Shown here one piece after another: positions 16,186 to 24,018 of a stretch of 44,667 bases of DNA; position 1 is the stretch's first letter; the number at the start of each line of letters is the position of its first letter. Source of the DNA: Epsilonproteobacteria bacterium (ex Lamellibrachia satsuma) (GTDB lineage: Bacteria; Campylobacterota; Campylobacteria; Campylobacterales; Sulfurovaceae); the NCBI GenBank assembly GCA_003934925.1, contig JQIX01000036.1:1-44667 (forward strand), read 5' to 3'. The notes under the pieces are model-generated. The model ran no database searches. It worked only from the letters and a program-made list of their open reading frames with translations, and was not told the origin of the DNA. The position numbers and the translations under genes were made by a program.

Positions 16186-18375
16186 ATGAAAGAACAAATT
16201 GTAGAAGTAAATGTCAATAACCTTGATGAAAAATATGAGTTTAATAAAATAGCCAAACAAGCCAGTGGTGCAGTAATGTACAGACAGGGGAAAGCAGTGC
16301 TTATAGCAGCAGTTGCTATAGATGAAAAGCCGGTAGAGGAAGACTTCCTCCCTTTGACCGTTCAATATATCGAAAAGGCTTACGCTGCAGCCAGGATACC
16401 GGGAGGCTTCATTAAAAGAGAGACAAAGCCGGGTGACTTTGAGACACTTACCTCTCGTATAGTGGACAGGTCACTACGTCCATTGTTCCCTAACGGATTT
16501 CATTATCCTGTGACGATTACCGTAATGGTGGTCAGCAGCGACAGCGAAGTTGATATGCAGGTTGCTGCACTTCATGCTGCTTCGGCAGCACTTTTTGTTT
16601 CAGATATTCCTGTAACACAAAGTATTGGAGCTGTTAGAGTAGGGAAAATAGGAGATGAAATGCTTATCAACCCTAGCTTGAGTCAGCAGGATGAAAGCGT
16701 GTTGGATCTTCTTGTTGTCGGTTCGGGGAAAGATATCCTTATGATAGAGATGCGTGTGATGGCATCAGAGATCATAGATGATGTGGAAGTAGATCTTATA
16801 GATCCAATGATGGGCGCTGCTCCTTTGATACTGGAGCATCAGGAGTGTAATGAAGTGGATGAAGAAGCCCTGGTCTCTGCGATCGCTTTGGCAGCTGAAG
16901 CCATTCATAAAGCGACCGAGACCTATAGAAGGGAATTCCTCCCCCTTGTCAGGGAATCTCTCTCTTTGGAACTTACCCAAGAGAAAGTAGATGAAACACT
17001 TTATGCTTATATAGAGGATAATTATGCAGAGGATGTAGAGAATGCCATTGCCCATATGGCAAAAAGCGAACGTGCAACAGAGCTTAAGAAAGTACGTTCG
17101 AAGATCATGGAAGCATTGGAATCTGAGGATAAAGAAGCAGATAAAGCATTGGTTTCCAAGGTACTTGAACGTTATAAAAAAACGGTGGTACGTACGATGA
17201 TCCTGGAGAAGAATGTGAGAGCAGACGGACGTGCTCTCGATGAGGTAAGACCTATCAGTATAGAGACGAACCTTTTACCGTCTGTACACGGCTCATGCCT
17301 TTTCACACGTGGACAGACACAGGCACTTGTAACTGCGACACTGGGTGATAAAAAAGATGCACAGATGTATGAACTCATTACTGATAAGACGAGTAGAGCA
17401 GAGAATTTTATGGTACATTACAACTTCCCCGGCTATTCTGTAGGTGAAGCAAAGTTCATAGGTGCACCAGGGCGTAGAGAACTGGGACATGGGAACCTTG
17501 CCAAAAGAGCATTGGAACCGGCTATTCCCCTGAACTACGATGGAACGATCCGATTGGTGTCAGAGATCCTTGAGAGTAACGGTTCTTCTTCTATGGCGAC
17601 TATCTGTGGCGGATGTCTGGCGTTACGTTCTGCAAAGGTGGACATGGTGGATCTTGTTGCCGGTATCGCTATGGGACTGGTAAGTGAAGGAGATAAATAT
17701 GCTATCCTTACAGATATTATGGGGCTTGAGGATCATGACGGTGATATGGACTTTAAAGTAGCAGGAACAAAAAACGGGATCACGGCACTTCAGATGGATA
17801 TCAAATTGGGAGGTATTGATCTGGCAGTTCTGAAAGATGCGCTTACACAGGCAAATAAAGGCAAGAATTATATTTTGGCACTTATGGAAGAGGCAGAAGC
17901 GAATATAGTTGAAAGCGGTGCACTTCCAAGTACCGAGCACTTTACCATACATCCGAGTAAAATAGGTGATATCATTGGAAAAGCAGGTGCAACAATACGT
18001 GATATTATTGAAAAGTTCGAGGTAAGCATCGATCTTGATCGTGATGCAGGTGGGGTTAAACTTTCCGGTGAAGATAAAGAAAAAGTAGCTGCGGCGAAAG
18101 AACATATCAAGAAGATCGCGGATGCACCGGTCAGGAAACAGATGACCTATGAAATAGGCAAAAGCTATAAAGGTAAAGTTAAAAAGATCGTTGATTTTGG
18201 AATATTTGTGGAGATGCCGGATGGATTTGATGCGTTACTGCACATTTCCAAGGTGGATAAAGAGAGAGTCAATAACCTGCATGAACGTTATCATGAAGGT
18301 GATGAGATCACGGTGGTCGTTTTGGAACAAAAAGGGAAAAAGGTAGAGTTGGCCACTCCTGAATTTTTAGCATAA
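16186..18375 (+). CDS. pnp: polyribonucleotide nucleotidyltransferase (PNPase)
   Basis: 3'-to-5' phosphorolytic exoribonuclease of RNA decay. The 729 aa show the classic order: first RNase PH core (KPGDFETLTSRIVDRSLRPLFP), an alpha-helical linker, the active second RNase PH core (MVHYNFPGYSVGE..GRRELGHGNLAKRAL, then DIMGLEDHDGDMDFKVAGT with catalytic Asp residues), a KH domain (IGDIIGKAGATIRDI) and an S1 domain (YKGKVKKIVDFGIFVEMPDG). The weak site AAAAGGAAAAGAAAAAGC precedes the ATG. A leader hairpin lies 37 bases upstream. Confidence 0.98.
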   Translation: MKEQIVEVNVNNLDEKYEFNKIAKQASGAVMYRQGKAVLIAAVAIDEKPVEEDFLPLTVQYIEKAYAAARIPGGFIKRETKPGDFETLTSRIVDRSLRPLFPNGFHYPVTITVMVVSSDSEVDMQVAALHAASAALFVSDIPVTQSIGAVRVGKIGDEMLINPSLSQQDESVLDLLVVGSGKDILMIEMRVMASEIIDDVEVDLIDPMMGAAPLILEHQECNEVDEEALVSAIALAAEAIHKATETYRREFLPLVRESLSLELTQEKVDETLYAYIEDNYAEDVENAIAHMAKSERATELKKVRSKIMEALESEDKEADKALVSKVLERYKKTVVRTMILEKNVRADGRALDEVRPISIETNLLPSVHGSCLFTRGQTQALVTATLGDKKDAQMYELITDKTSRAENFMVHYNFPGYSVGEAKFIGAPGRRELGHGNLAKRALEPAIPLNYDGTIRLVSEILESNGSSSMATICGGCLALRSAKVDMVDLVAGIAMGLVSEGDKYAILTDIMGLEDHDGDMDFKVAGTKNGITALQMDIKLGGIDLAVLKDALTQANKGKNYILALMEEAEANIVESGALPSTEHFTIHPSKIGDIIGKAGATIRDIIEKFEVSIDLDRDAGGVKLSGEDKEKVAAAKEHIKKIADAPVRKQMTYEIGKSYKGKVKKIVDFGIFVEMPDGFDALLHISKVDKERVNNLHERYHEGDEITVVVLEQKGKKVELATPEFLA

Positions 18376-18392
18376 ATTAAATCTATGTTAGC

Positions 18393-18540
18393 TATAATTA
18401 CGCCGTTTATACGAAGTGATAAGTAGGGAAATGTAGGCATTTATGTCTATGTTGGCAATGGAAACATTGTTTACGCTATCCGAACGGACTTTGGAAAACA
18501 GTCAACGGGGACTTAAAACCCATAATTTAAAGGATATAAA
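18393..18540 (+). promoter_or_regulatory. atpE promoter and structured 5' leader
   Basis: TATAAT at 18393-18398 predicts a transcript start near 18405 and a leader of about 136 bases. The leader holds several small hairpins: AAATG-TAGG-CATTT (about 18430-18442), CAATG-GAAA-CATTG with a GNRA loop (about 18457-18470), GACT/AGTC around 18490-18502 and GGG/CCC near 18508-18520. No known riboswitch class is apparent. A long folded leader on a very highly expressed single gene suggests mRNA stability or translation control. Confidence 0.5.
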
Positions 18541-18852
18541 ATGAAAAAGTTTTTCTTACTTTTCTTAGCACTTGGTGCTGTTGCATTTGCTGGTGAAGCA
18601 GATGGTGAATCTATGATCAAAGCATACTCAGTAGTTGCTGCCGGTGTTGGTCTTGGTCTTGCTGCTCTTGGTGGTGCTGTAGGTATGGGTAATACTGCTG
18701 CTGCAACTATCGCTGGTACAGCTAGAAACCCTGGTCTTGGCGGTAAACTAATGACTACAATGTTCATCGCATTGGCAATGATCGAAGCACAGGTTATCTA
18801 TACACTTGTTATTGCTCTTATCGCTCTTTACGCTAACCCATTCATCGGATAA
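18541..18852 (+). CDS. atpE: ATP synthase F0 subunit c
   Basis: Ring subunit of the membrane rotor. The 103 aa include a cleavable-looking signal peptide (MKKFFLLFLALGAVAFAGE), as in other Campylobacterota. Two helices follow: the first is glycine/alanine rich (VVAAGVGLGLAALGGAVGMGNTAA), then a polar loop with TARNPGL, and the second carries the ion-binding Glu in IALAMIEAQVIYTLV. The Glu is followed by Ala, without the Ser of Na+-type rings, so I expect proton coupling. It stands alone, apart from the other atp genes, with its own promoter and terminator. Confidence 0.96.
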   Translation: MKKFFLLFLALGAVAFAGEADGESMIKAYSVVAAGVGLGLAALGGAVGMGNTAAATIAGTARNPGLGGKLMTTMFIALAMIEAQVIYTLVIALIALYANPFIG

Positions 18853-18870
18853 GCTAAAGCGATCTTAAGT

Positions 18871-18895
18871 TTGTGGCGGTATACTTCCGTCACAA
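18871..18895 (+). terminator. atpE terminator-like hairpin
   Basis: TTGTGGCGG pairs with CCGTCACAA (9 pairs, one G-U, 7-base loop) 18 bases after the atpE stop. The following T run is short. Confidence 0.55.
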
Positions 18896-18941
18896 TTTAC
18901 TGTTCAAGTTTCGATACACTTTAAAAGTATCTCTTTCCAAT

Positions 18942-19026
18942 GCGTCAGTGGTGGAACGGTAGACACGCTACCTTGAGGGGGTAGTGCCCTACGGGTGTGG
19001 AGGTTCAAATCCTCTCTGACGCACCA
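18942..19026 (+). tRNA. tRNA-Leu (anticodon GAG)
   Basis: Class II tRNA of 85 bases with encoded CCA. Acceptor GCGTCAG pairs with CTGACGC followed by ACCA. The anticodon stem CTACC/GGTAG encloses TTGAGGG, so the anticodon is GAG (codon CUC, also CUU by wobble). A long variable arm (TGCCCTACGGGTGT) and the T loop GGTTCAAATCC confirm leucine type. Confidence 0.96.
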
Positions 19027-19138
19027 TTTTAAATAATACTTCAAAGAATTCTAACCAATATTTACATATTCAATAATCATAATTCATATAAATAAATTAA
19101 AATAAGTTTAGTTTAAAATGTACAAATCTTCGTCAAAT

Positions 19139-19159
19139 AGCCTAAATTAGGGGCTTTTT
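19139..19159 (+). terminator. terminator between tRNA-Leu and HU
   Basis: AGCCT and AGGGGCT pair with one bulge around AAATT and are followed by TTTTT. An outer AAATAGC/GCTATTT pair (19135-19167) could extend it and make it bidirectional. Confidence 0.5.
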
Positions 19160-19195
19160 AGCTATTTTTTATCTTTTTTTAAGAGTTTATTGTGT

Positions 19196-19201
19196 TATAA
19201 T
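19196..19201 (+). promoter_or_regulatory. HU gene -10 box
   Basis: TATAAT in TGTGTTATAAT context, about 30 bases before the start codon, with a T-rich stretch upstream typical of Campylobacterota promoters. Confidence 0.65.
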
Positions 19202-19229
19202 GATTGCATCTTAAAAAAAAGGAAGAAGA

Positions 19230-19511
19230 ATGACAAAAGCAGAGTTTGTAGAACTAGTACAAAAAAATGGTGAGTTCGAAAGTAAAGCAGCAGCAGAGAG
19301 AGCAGTAAAAGCTTTCATTAACTCAGTAACGGAAGCACTTGTAAATAAGCAAACAGTATCTCTAGTAGGGTTTGGAACATTTTCTACAGTTGAAGTAGCA
19401 GAAAAAAGCGGTAAAGTTCCAGGAACTGACAAAACTTATACAAAAGCAGCACATACTGCACCTAAATTTAAAATTGGTAAAACACTTAAAGACGCAGTAG
19501 CGGGTAACTAA
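19230..19511 (+). CDS. HU-family DNA-binding protein
   Basis: Nucleoid protein of 93 aa that bends DNA as a dimer. It starts MTKAEFVELVQ, has the helix pair typical of HU, the signature LVGFGTFSTVE entering the beta arm, and the C-terminal TAPKFKIGKTLKDAV that follows the DNA-wrapping arm. The arm region (GKVPGTDKTYTKAAHT) is slightly unusual: HU normally has GRNPxTG here, and this arm has PGTDKTY in its place. Strong ribosome site GGAAGAAG. It has its own promoter and a perfect terminator, so it is a single-gene unit. Confidence 0.96.
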   Translation: MTKAEFVELVQKNGEFESKAAAERAVKAFINSVTEALVNKQTVSLVGFGTFSTVEVAEKSGKVPGTDKTYTKAAHTAPKFKIGKTLKDAVAGN

Positions 19512-19523
19512 GTTTTATCTTTT

Positions 19524-19557
19524 TTGGCTACCAACTTTTTAGGTAGCCAACCTTTTA
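19524..19557 (+). terminator. HU gene terminator
   Basis: Perfect 9-pair stem TTGGCTACC/GGTAGCCAA, 9-base loop, followed by CCTTTTATT. T runs on both sides. Confidence 0.85.
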
Positions 19558-19653
19558 TTATCTTTCAATTTTTATTTTTAATCACATTTTCAAACACATT
19601 ATAATTAGCCCTAAGATATACTATAATATTATATTAATTTCATAAGGAATTCC

Positions 19654-20451
19654 ATGGAACTTAAAAATGTTATAGGACTTGGTGTTGCAGGCAATTTTGC
19701 GCATCATTTAGAACAAGCAGGTGAGCTTAAAGATTTTGAAAATGTTGTTACAGAGGAGCCGGATGCCCCTAAAGGTATATTTCCCTTTTACCTACCCGGC
19801 TCAGATACTTTTTTAGGGCTTTATTCTATAGGTACAGATAAGTTGGAGCTCCCTGATTATGAATCTAATGCTCAGGTAGAACCGGAAATAGCTGTACTTT
19901 TTGACATTATTTATGATGAAGATAAAAATGTTATTGACCTGCTTGCCCAACAGTTCACTGCTTTTAATGACTGTACCATACGTAAAGAGGGTGCTAAAAA
20001 GATCTCAGAGAAAAAGTCCTGGGGGATCAACTCCAAAGGAATAGGTGATAAGTGGATACCTATAGACAAATTTGAAGAGGGCGGGGTGATGGATAACTAT
20101 CATCTTTGTTCTTTTGTAAAGCGTGATGGCGTTTTGCATCCTTATGGGGTAGATGCACCGCTTCCTGGATACAGTTATTTTTACGGGAAACTGAAATCAT
20201 GGCTCATAGATAAAATGAACACACAGGAAGATTTTGGACCGTTGGAAAATATCTCTGAGCATCTTAAAACATGTGCTTATCCCAAGCAGGCACTTATCTC
20301 TATCGGTGCTACGGCTTATGCAGAGTTTGGTGAAAAAAATTATCTGCAAACGGGAGATGAAGTTTATGTGATCGCTTATGATGCAAGGCAGGATGATAAT
20401 GGTTTACAGCCTTCTTCTACCAAGGCAGTACTGCACCAAAAGGTACAGTAG
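19654..20451 (+). CDS. DUF5718-like protein, FAH-fold resemblance
   Basis: 265-aa cytosolic protein with no signal peptide. It begins MELKNVIGLGVAGNFAHHLEQAGE. The stretch QVEPEIAVLFDIIYDE recalls the metal-binding ExE region of fumarylacetoacetate hydrolase-like enzymes, and ISIGATAYAEFGEKNYLQTGDEV resembles their C-terminal core. I believe this matches the family called DUF5718, but a catalytic function is not established. It has its own TATAAT (19622-19627) and a good AAGGAATTCC site. It is convergent with the rubrerythrin gene, with only 23 bases between stops. Confidence 0.65.
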   Translation: MELKNVIGLGVAGNFAHHLEQAGELKDFENVVTEEPDAPKGIFPFYLPGSDTFLGLYSIGTDKLELPDYESNAQVEPEIAVLFDIIYDEDKNVIDLLAQQFTAFNDCTIRKEGAKKISEKKSWGINSKGIGDKWIPIDKFEEGGVMDNYHLCSFVKRDGVLHPYGVDAPLPGYSYFYGKLKSWLIDKMNTQEDFGPLENISEHLKTCAYPKQALISIGATAYAEFGEKNYLQTGDEVYVIAYDARQDDNGLQPSSTKAVLHQKVQ

Positions 20452-20474
20452 GTACTTATGAACCAGATGGCCTT

Positions 20475-21134
20475 CTAGCCGCGGCTGCTATCCTGGCATT
20501 TCTTTTTAAAGTACTCTTTGTCTGCTTTACATAAAGGGCATTTTTCCGGTGCTTTTTTGCCTCTGTGCACATGTCCGCAGACTTCGCAGATCCACTCTTC
20601 ATTGTTCTCACTGTCAAAGAAACCTTCTGCTTCCAGTACGTCTTTAAGTGCGAGGTACTCTGCTTCATGTTCTACTTCCACTTTGCCAATGGCTCTAAAG
20701 AGTCTTGCGATATCATTTAAGCCTTCTTCTTTTGCAATAGCTGCAAAGTTAGGATACATTTCTTCATGTTCGTAACGTTCACCTTCCGCTGCATAAGTAA
20801 GATTTTTCTTAGTAGTATCCAACTCAATGTTGTTTAAAAGTTTGTTATACGCTTTATATTCTGCCATAGCATGATACTTTTCATTGTCTGCTGCTTCCTG
20901 GAAATGTCTTGCGATTCTGTGCAGTCCTTCTTCCATAGCCATGTCTGCAAAGAACTCGTATTTGTTCCTGGCCTGACTCTCTCCTGCAAATGCTTTCATA
21001 AGGTTCACCGCAGTAAGGTTCTCTGTGATACATTCCATCTCTTCCCCACAGCAGACAAGTGTCCCTCCGCCTACTTCCTGTACCTCTATTTCGTTGCCGC
21101 ATTTATTACATTTGTATGTTTCGTATTGTTTCAT
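20475..21134 (-). CDS. desulforubrerythrin-type rubrerythrin
   Basis: 219-aa peroxidase of the cytoplasm that reduces H2O2 in microaerobes. Three parts are visible. A desulforedoxin-like N-terminal iron site has C9, C12, C28 and C29. The di-iron four-helix bundle has ligands in [31 protein letters not shown] and EVEHEAEY. A rubredoxin-like C-terminal site has C183, C186, C199 and C202. This three-domain order is that of Campylobacter jejuni Rrc. The tail after KKK (CQDSSRG) comes from a GC-rich palindrome at the stop. It lies 16 bases behind a ferritin-like gene, so they form one operon under the 21687-21754 operators. Confidence 0.94.
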   Translation of the reverse strand: MKQYETYKCNKCGNEIEVQEVGGGTLVCCGEEMECITENLTAVNLMKAFAGESQARNKYEFFADMAMEEGLHRIARHFQEAADNEKYHAMAEYKAYNKLLNNIELDTTKKNLTYAAEGERYEHEEMYPNFAAIAKEEGLNDIARLFRAIGKVEVEHEAEYLALKDVLEAEGFFDSENNEEWICEVCGHVHRGKKAPEKCPLCKADKEYFKKKCQDSSRG

Positions 21135-21150
21135 TATTATTTCCTTGTTT

Positions 21151-21666
21151 TTAATTTATGTTTTTCTTGATATCTTCAATAAACTCAGTAATATCATCAT
21201 GCAATGACTGTAAATCTTCTTCGTGTTCCACTTCATCTGCAAGTATCTGACTTACGATGTCATATGTGACTATATCTTTTTCTCGTGTCATATCTGCCAG
21301 TTGGGAATAAACAGAGATTGCACATTGTTCTCCCTTAATAGAATCCTGAAGTAGACTTACTACATCTAATTCTTTTGGTTCTTCATATCCGCAGTTGGTA
21401 TGGGTAAACCATTCTTGTGGGTTCAGCAGTGGTGTACCGCCAAGCTGCAAGATTCTGTCTGCTACCATATTTGCATGCCTAAGTTCATCTGCAGCATGTT
21501 CTGTAAGCTCTGTAACTGCAGCATCTTTCATAATACCTTTTACTACTTTTGCTTGAACAAAGTATTGATAATAAGCCAACCATTCGTCTGCATAGGCTTT
21601 ATTAAGTACAGCGATTATTTCGTTAATTTCAATTCCCTTAATGATCGAATTTCCTCTTCGTGCCAT
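21151..21666 (-). CDS. ferritin-like (bacterioferritin/Dps-type) protein
   Basis: About 171-aa four-helix iron protein. Metal-ligand patterns occur in [38 protein letters not shown] and [16 protein letters not shown], matching the ferritin-like superfamily, nearest to bacterioferritin-like or Dps-like members that store iron while consuming peroxide. I start at ATG 21664-21666 (MARRGNS) because AAAGGA sits seven bases ahead; five more in-frame codons upstream would cover that site. First gene of a two-gene oxidative-defence operon with rubrerythrin. Its -10 (21713-21718) lies between two copies of one palindrome. Confidence 0.85.
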   Translation of the reverse strand: MARRGNSIIKGIEINEIIAVLNKAYADEWLAYYQYFVQAKVVKGIMKDAAVTELTEHAADELRHANMVADRILQLGGTPLLNPQEWFTHTNCGYEEPKELDVVSLLQDSIKGEQCAISVYSQLADMTREKDIVTYDIVSQILADEVEHEEDLQSLHDDITEFIEDIKKNIN

Positions 21667-21686
21667 GATATATCCTTTCAAAAAAA

Positions 21687-21754
21687 TTAAGGAAAAATAT
21701 TCTCCTTTAGAAATTATATCTTCTATAGCCTTAAAGGATAATTATTTTCCTTTA
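21687..21754 (-). promoter_or_regulatory. paired palindromic operators around the ferritin-like/rubrerythrin promoter
   Basis: Two inverted repeats with equal geometry: TTAAGGA-N9-TCCTTTA at 21687-21709 (one mismatch) and TAAAGGA-N9-TCCTTTA at 21732-21754 (perfect). Their centres are 45 bases apart. The minus-strand -10 TATAAT (21713-21718) lies between them. The distal copy covers the -35 position and the proximal copy covers the predicted start point. This is the layout of a dual-operator repressor site. The cognate regulator is unknown; it does not match Fur or PerR boxes. Confidence 0.7.
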
Positions 21755-21814
21755 GAATTAGAATAAATATATTTTCTATCTTCCTAATACTATAATTTTA
21801 GAAAAATAATGGAT

Positions 21815-21831
21815 ATGGGCAAAATGCCCAT
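21815..21831 (-). terminator. dnaJ terminator-like hairpin
   Basis: Seven-pair stem ATGGGCA/TGCCCAT, about 20 bases after the dnaJ stop on the minus strand; T-rich sequence follows a few bases later. Confidence 0.45.
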
Positions 21832-21851
21832 TTAAAAAGAAGGAAAGAAAT

Positions 21852-22985
21852 TTAGTTTTTAAACCAACTTTTGACTCTGTCAAATGCAGAATCAAAAGCA
21901 TTTTTATGAGGACGACTCTCTACACCGTAACTCTCCTGAAGTTTCTCAAGAAGTTCTTTTTGTTCTTCGTTGATCTTCTTGGGAAGTATCATGCGTACTT
22001 GTGCAATGAAACGGCCTTTTCGTCCTCCATGTACATCTGCTACCCCTTTTCCTTCAAAAACGAACTGCTCTTTGTCTTTGGTACTTTGTTTGAGTTCGAG
22101 TTCCAATTCACCTTCAAGTGCAGGAATGGATATGGTTTCTCCAAGGATGGCCTGCGTAAAGAATACAGGTACTTCTACATAGATATCTTTCCCATTGCGG
22201 ATAAAGTTCTCATCTTCTTCTACATAGAAGGTAAGATAGAGGTCACCGCGTTGGCCATTTTTAGCTTCATTCCCATACCCTTGAACACGTAAGCGATTCC
22301 CGCTGTCTACACCGGCTGGGATAGTGATGGTTACAGTGTCTTTTTCTTCATGGTATCCTTTACCATGGCAGCTTTTACATTTCTCAGCAATGATCTTTCC
22401 TTCACCATGACATTTGGGGCAGGTTTGGGCAAATTGCATAGGCCCCTGTCTCATAAGGACCTGGCCCTGTCCTCCACAATACTCACATGTTTGCAGTTTG
22501 GCATCTTTCGCCCCTGTACCTTTACAATCGGCGCATGGTGTTTTATAGGTGATATCTATCTTTTTTTCACATCCGAAGACCGCTTCGTGAAATGCCAAAG
22601 GCAATTCCATTTCAAAATCCAAAGCATATTTTTGGCTCGGGTCACGCCGTGTGTGGCCAAAACCTCCGCCAAAACCGCCCGAACCACCGAACATAGAGTT
22701 GAAAATATCCATAATATCATCCATATTGGCACCGCCGAAGCCACCACCCATACCCTGACCTTCCAGTCCGGCTTTACCGTAACGGTCATAGATCGCTCTT
22801 TTCTCATCATCACTCAATACCTGGTAGGCTTCATTGACGATCTTGAACTTCTCTTCGGCCTCTGTGTCATCAGGGTTTCTGTCGGGATGGTATTTCATCG
22901 CAAGCTTTCTGTACGATTTTTTCAGTTCTGCCCCTGAACAGTCCTTACTGACTTCAAGTACTTCATAATAATCCATTTCTGTCAT
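21852..22985 (-). CDS. dnaJ: chaperone DnaJ (Hsp40)
   Basis: DnaK co-chaperone of 377 aa with full class I layout. The J domain has HPD at 33-35 ([10 protein letters not shown]). A Gly/Phe-rich linker ([19 protein letters not shown]) follows. Four zinc motifs are present ([32 protein letters not shown]), then the C-terminal client-binding sheets ([15 protein letters not shown]). The start ATG follows ACGGAGAAACAGTA. It is not linked to grpE-dnaK; a large nested palindrome occupies its upstream region. Downstream, the ferritin-like operon is read in the same direction but has its own promoter. Confidence 0.98.
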   Translation of the reverse strand: MTEMDYYEVLEVSKDCSGAELKKSYRKLAMKYHPDRNPDDTEAEEKFKIVNEAYQVLSDDEKRAIYDRYGKAGLEGQGMGGGFGGANMDDIMDIFNSMFGGSGGFGGGFGHTRRDPSQKYALDFEMELPLAFHEAVFGCEKKIDITYKTPCADCKGTGAKDAKLQTCEYCGGQGQVLMRQGPMQFAQTCPKCHGEGKIIAEKCKSCHGKGYHEEKDTVTITIPAGVDSGNRLRVQGYGNEAKNGQRGDLYLTFYVEEDENFIRNGKDIYVEVPVFFTQAILGETISIPALEGELELELKQSTKDKEQFVFEGKGVADVHGGRKGRFIAQVRMILPKKINEEQKELLEKLQESYGVESRPHKNAFDSAFDRVKSWFKN

Positions 22986-23003
22986 TACTGTTTCTCCGTT
23001 ATG

Positions 23004-23048
23004 GGGGACACAGCTTTACTTTTCTCTGAAAAGTCAAGCAATGTCCCC
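23004..23048. repeat. nested 45-bp palindrome upstream of dnaJ
   Basis: Outer GGGGACA/TGTCCCC, middle GCTT/AAGC and inner ACTTTT/AAAAGT are stacked symmetrically around CTCTG, giving 17 pairs with matched 1-2 base gaps on each side. It lies 19 bases before the dnaJ start codon and just upstream of its ribosome site, with a candidate minus-strand -10 (TAGAAT, 23064-23069) beyond it. It would therefore be part of the dnaJ leader RNA or an operator. Confidence 0.65.
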
Positions 23049-23116
23049 TGGTAATTTGGGCGAATTCTACCATAAATTTGTTATAATGGCGAAAAGTTTT
23101 TCAAGGGGTATATATA

Positions 23117-23410
23117 ATGATAGTACATATCGTTATGTTTCAGTTCAAAGAAGAGAACAAACAGGCAAATATTATCCAGGCAAAACAGATGCTGGAAAAT
23201 CTTATGGGGGCTGTTCCGACACTTAGAAGTATTGATGTAGGATTGAATTTTTCTACAGAAGAGAGAGCTATGGATATGAGCATCATTACTGTGTTTGAGA
23301 GTAAAGAAGGTTTAAATGCCTATGCTGTACATTCTGAACATCTTAAAGTAGTTGATTTTATTAAAACCGTAGTTGAATACTCCAAAGTCGTGGATTATAT
23401 AAAAAATTAA
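23117..23410 (+). CDS. Dabb (stress-responsive A/B barrel) protein
   Basis: 97-aa single-domain protein. It opens MIVHIVMFQFKEE, the usual first strand of the Dabb fold (HxxxFKxK), has the central GLNFSTEERAMDMSIITVFES strands and ends with the helix LNAYAVHSEHLKVVDFI, where HSEH is typical. Members form ferredoxin-like dimers; the function in this lineage is unknown. It has its own -10 (TATAAT, 23082-23087) and a weak AAGGGG site. It is followed 21 bases later by recR. Confidence 0.85.
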   Translation: MIVHIVMFQFKEENKQANIIQAKQMLENLMGAVPTLRSIDVGLNFSTEERAMDMSIITVFESKEGLNAYAVHSEHLKVVDFIKTVVEYSKVVDYIKN

Positions 23411-23431
23411 AAAGTAGAAATTAAAACATTC

Positions 23432-24001
23432 ATGAAAAAATATAAAATTGAGACTTTTGAGAATTTAGTAGATGCTTTTGGCTCTCTGCCGTCCATAGGT
23501 AAAAAAACGGCCATCCGTTTAGCCTATCATGCAGTTATGGAAGATGGATTCGCTGCAATGAAACTGGCACATGCACTTGAAACGGGTGTGAACAGTATAC
23601 AAAAATGCAGTAAATGCCACAATATGAGTGAAGATGAACTCTGCAGTATCTGTTCTGACCCTTACCGTGACAGTTCTAAACTCTGTATCGTGCAAAGTGC
23701 AAAAGATATTTTGACCATTGAAGAGAGTGGACAGTTTGATGGGGTCTATTATGTAGTCTCGGAAGTACGTGATCTTGATGAAGCACATCTTTTTTATGCA
23801 GTGGGTGGTGTGGATGAGATCATCTTTGCATTTCCCCCCAGTATCGCTACCGATACGATGATACTCTATATAGAAGATAAGCTCAAAGGTCTGGAAATAA
23901 ACTTTACCAAGATAGCACAAGGCGTCCCTACAGGTGTAGAATTGGAAAATATAGATGTGATGTCACTCTCACGTGCTTTAGAAGCGAGAGTGAAGATATA
24001 A
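23432..24001 (+). CDS. recR: recombination mediator RecR
   Basis: Works with RecO (RecF) to load RecA at gaps. The 189 aa start with a helix-hairpin-helix (LPSIGKKTAIRLAYH), then a four-cysteine zinc site (CSKCHNMSEDELCSIC) and a Toprim domain (LCIVQSAKDILTIEESG..YYVV). The C-terminus is LSRALEARVKI. The region around TKIAQGVPTGVELENID fits the Walker-B-like end of RecR (canonical RIAxGLPxGxxLEYxD). The ribosome site is poor, so translation may be coupled to the Dabb gene 21 bases upstream. Confidence 0.95.
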   Translation: MKKYKIETFENLVDAFGSLPSIGKKTAIRLAYHAVMEDGFAAMKLAHALETGVNSIQKCSKCHNMSEDELCSICSDPYRDSSKLCIVQSAKDILTIEESGQFDGVYYVVSEVRDLDEAHLFYAVGGVDEIIFAFPPSIATDTMILYIEDKLKGLEINFTKIAQGVPTGVELENIDVMSLSRALEARVKI

Positions 24002-24018
24002 AAAAGAGGTAATTTCTT

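Noticed and set aside
20456-20668. Minus-strand 70-codon frame overlapping the rubrerythrin gene
   Set aside because: Same-strand out-of-frame shadow of the rubredoxin-like domain; no start site or family match.
21687-21754. Fur or PerR box at the ferritin-like promoter
   Set aside because: The conserved parts are AAGGA/TCCTT arms with an A/T-rich middle; GATAATGATAATC or TTATAATNATTATAA patterns are not matched.
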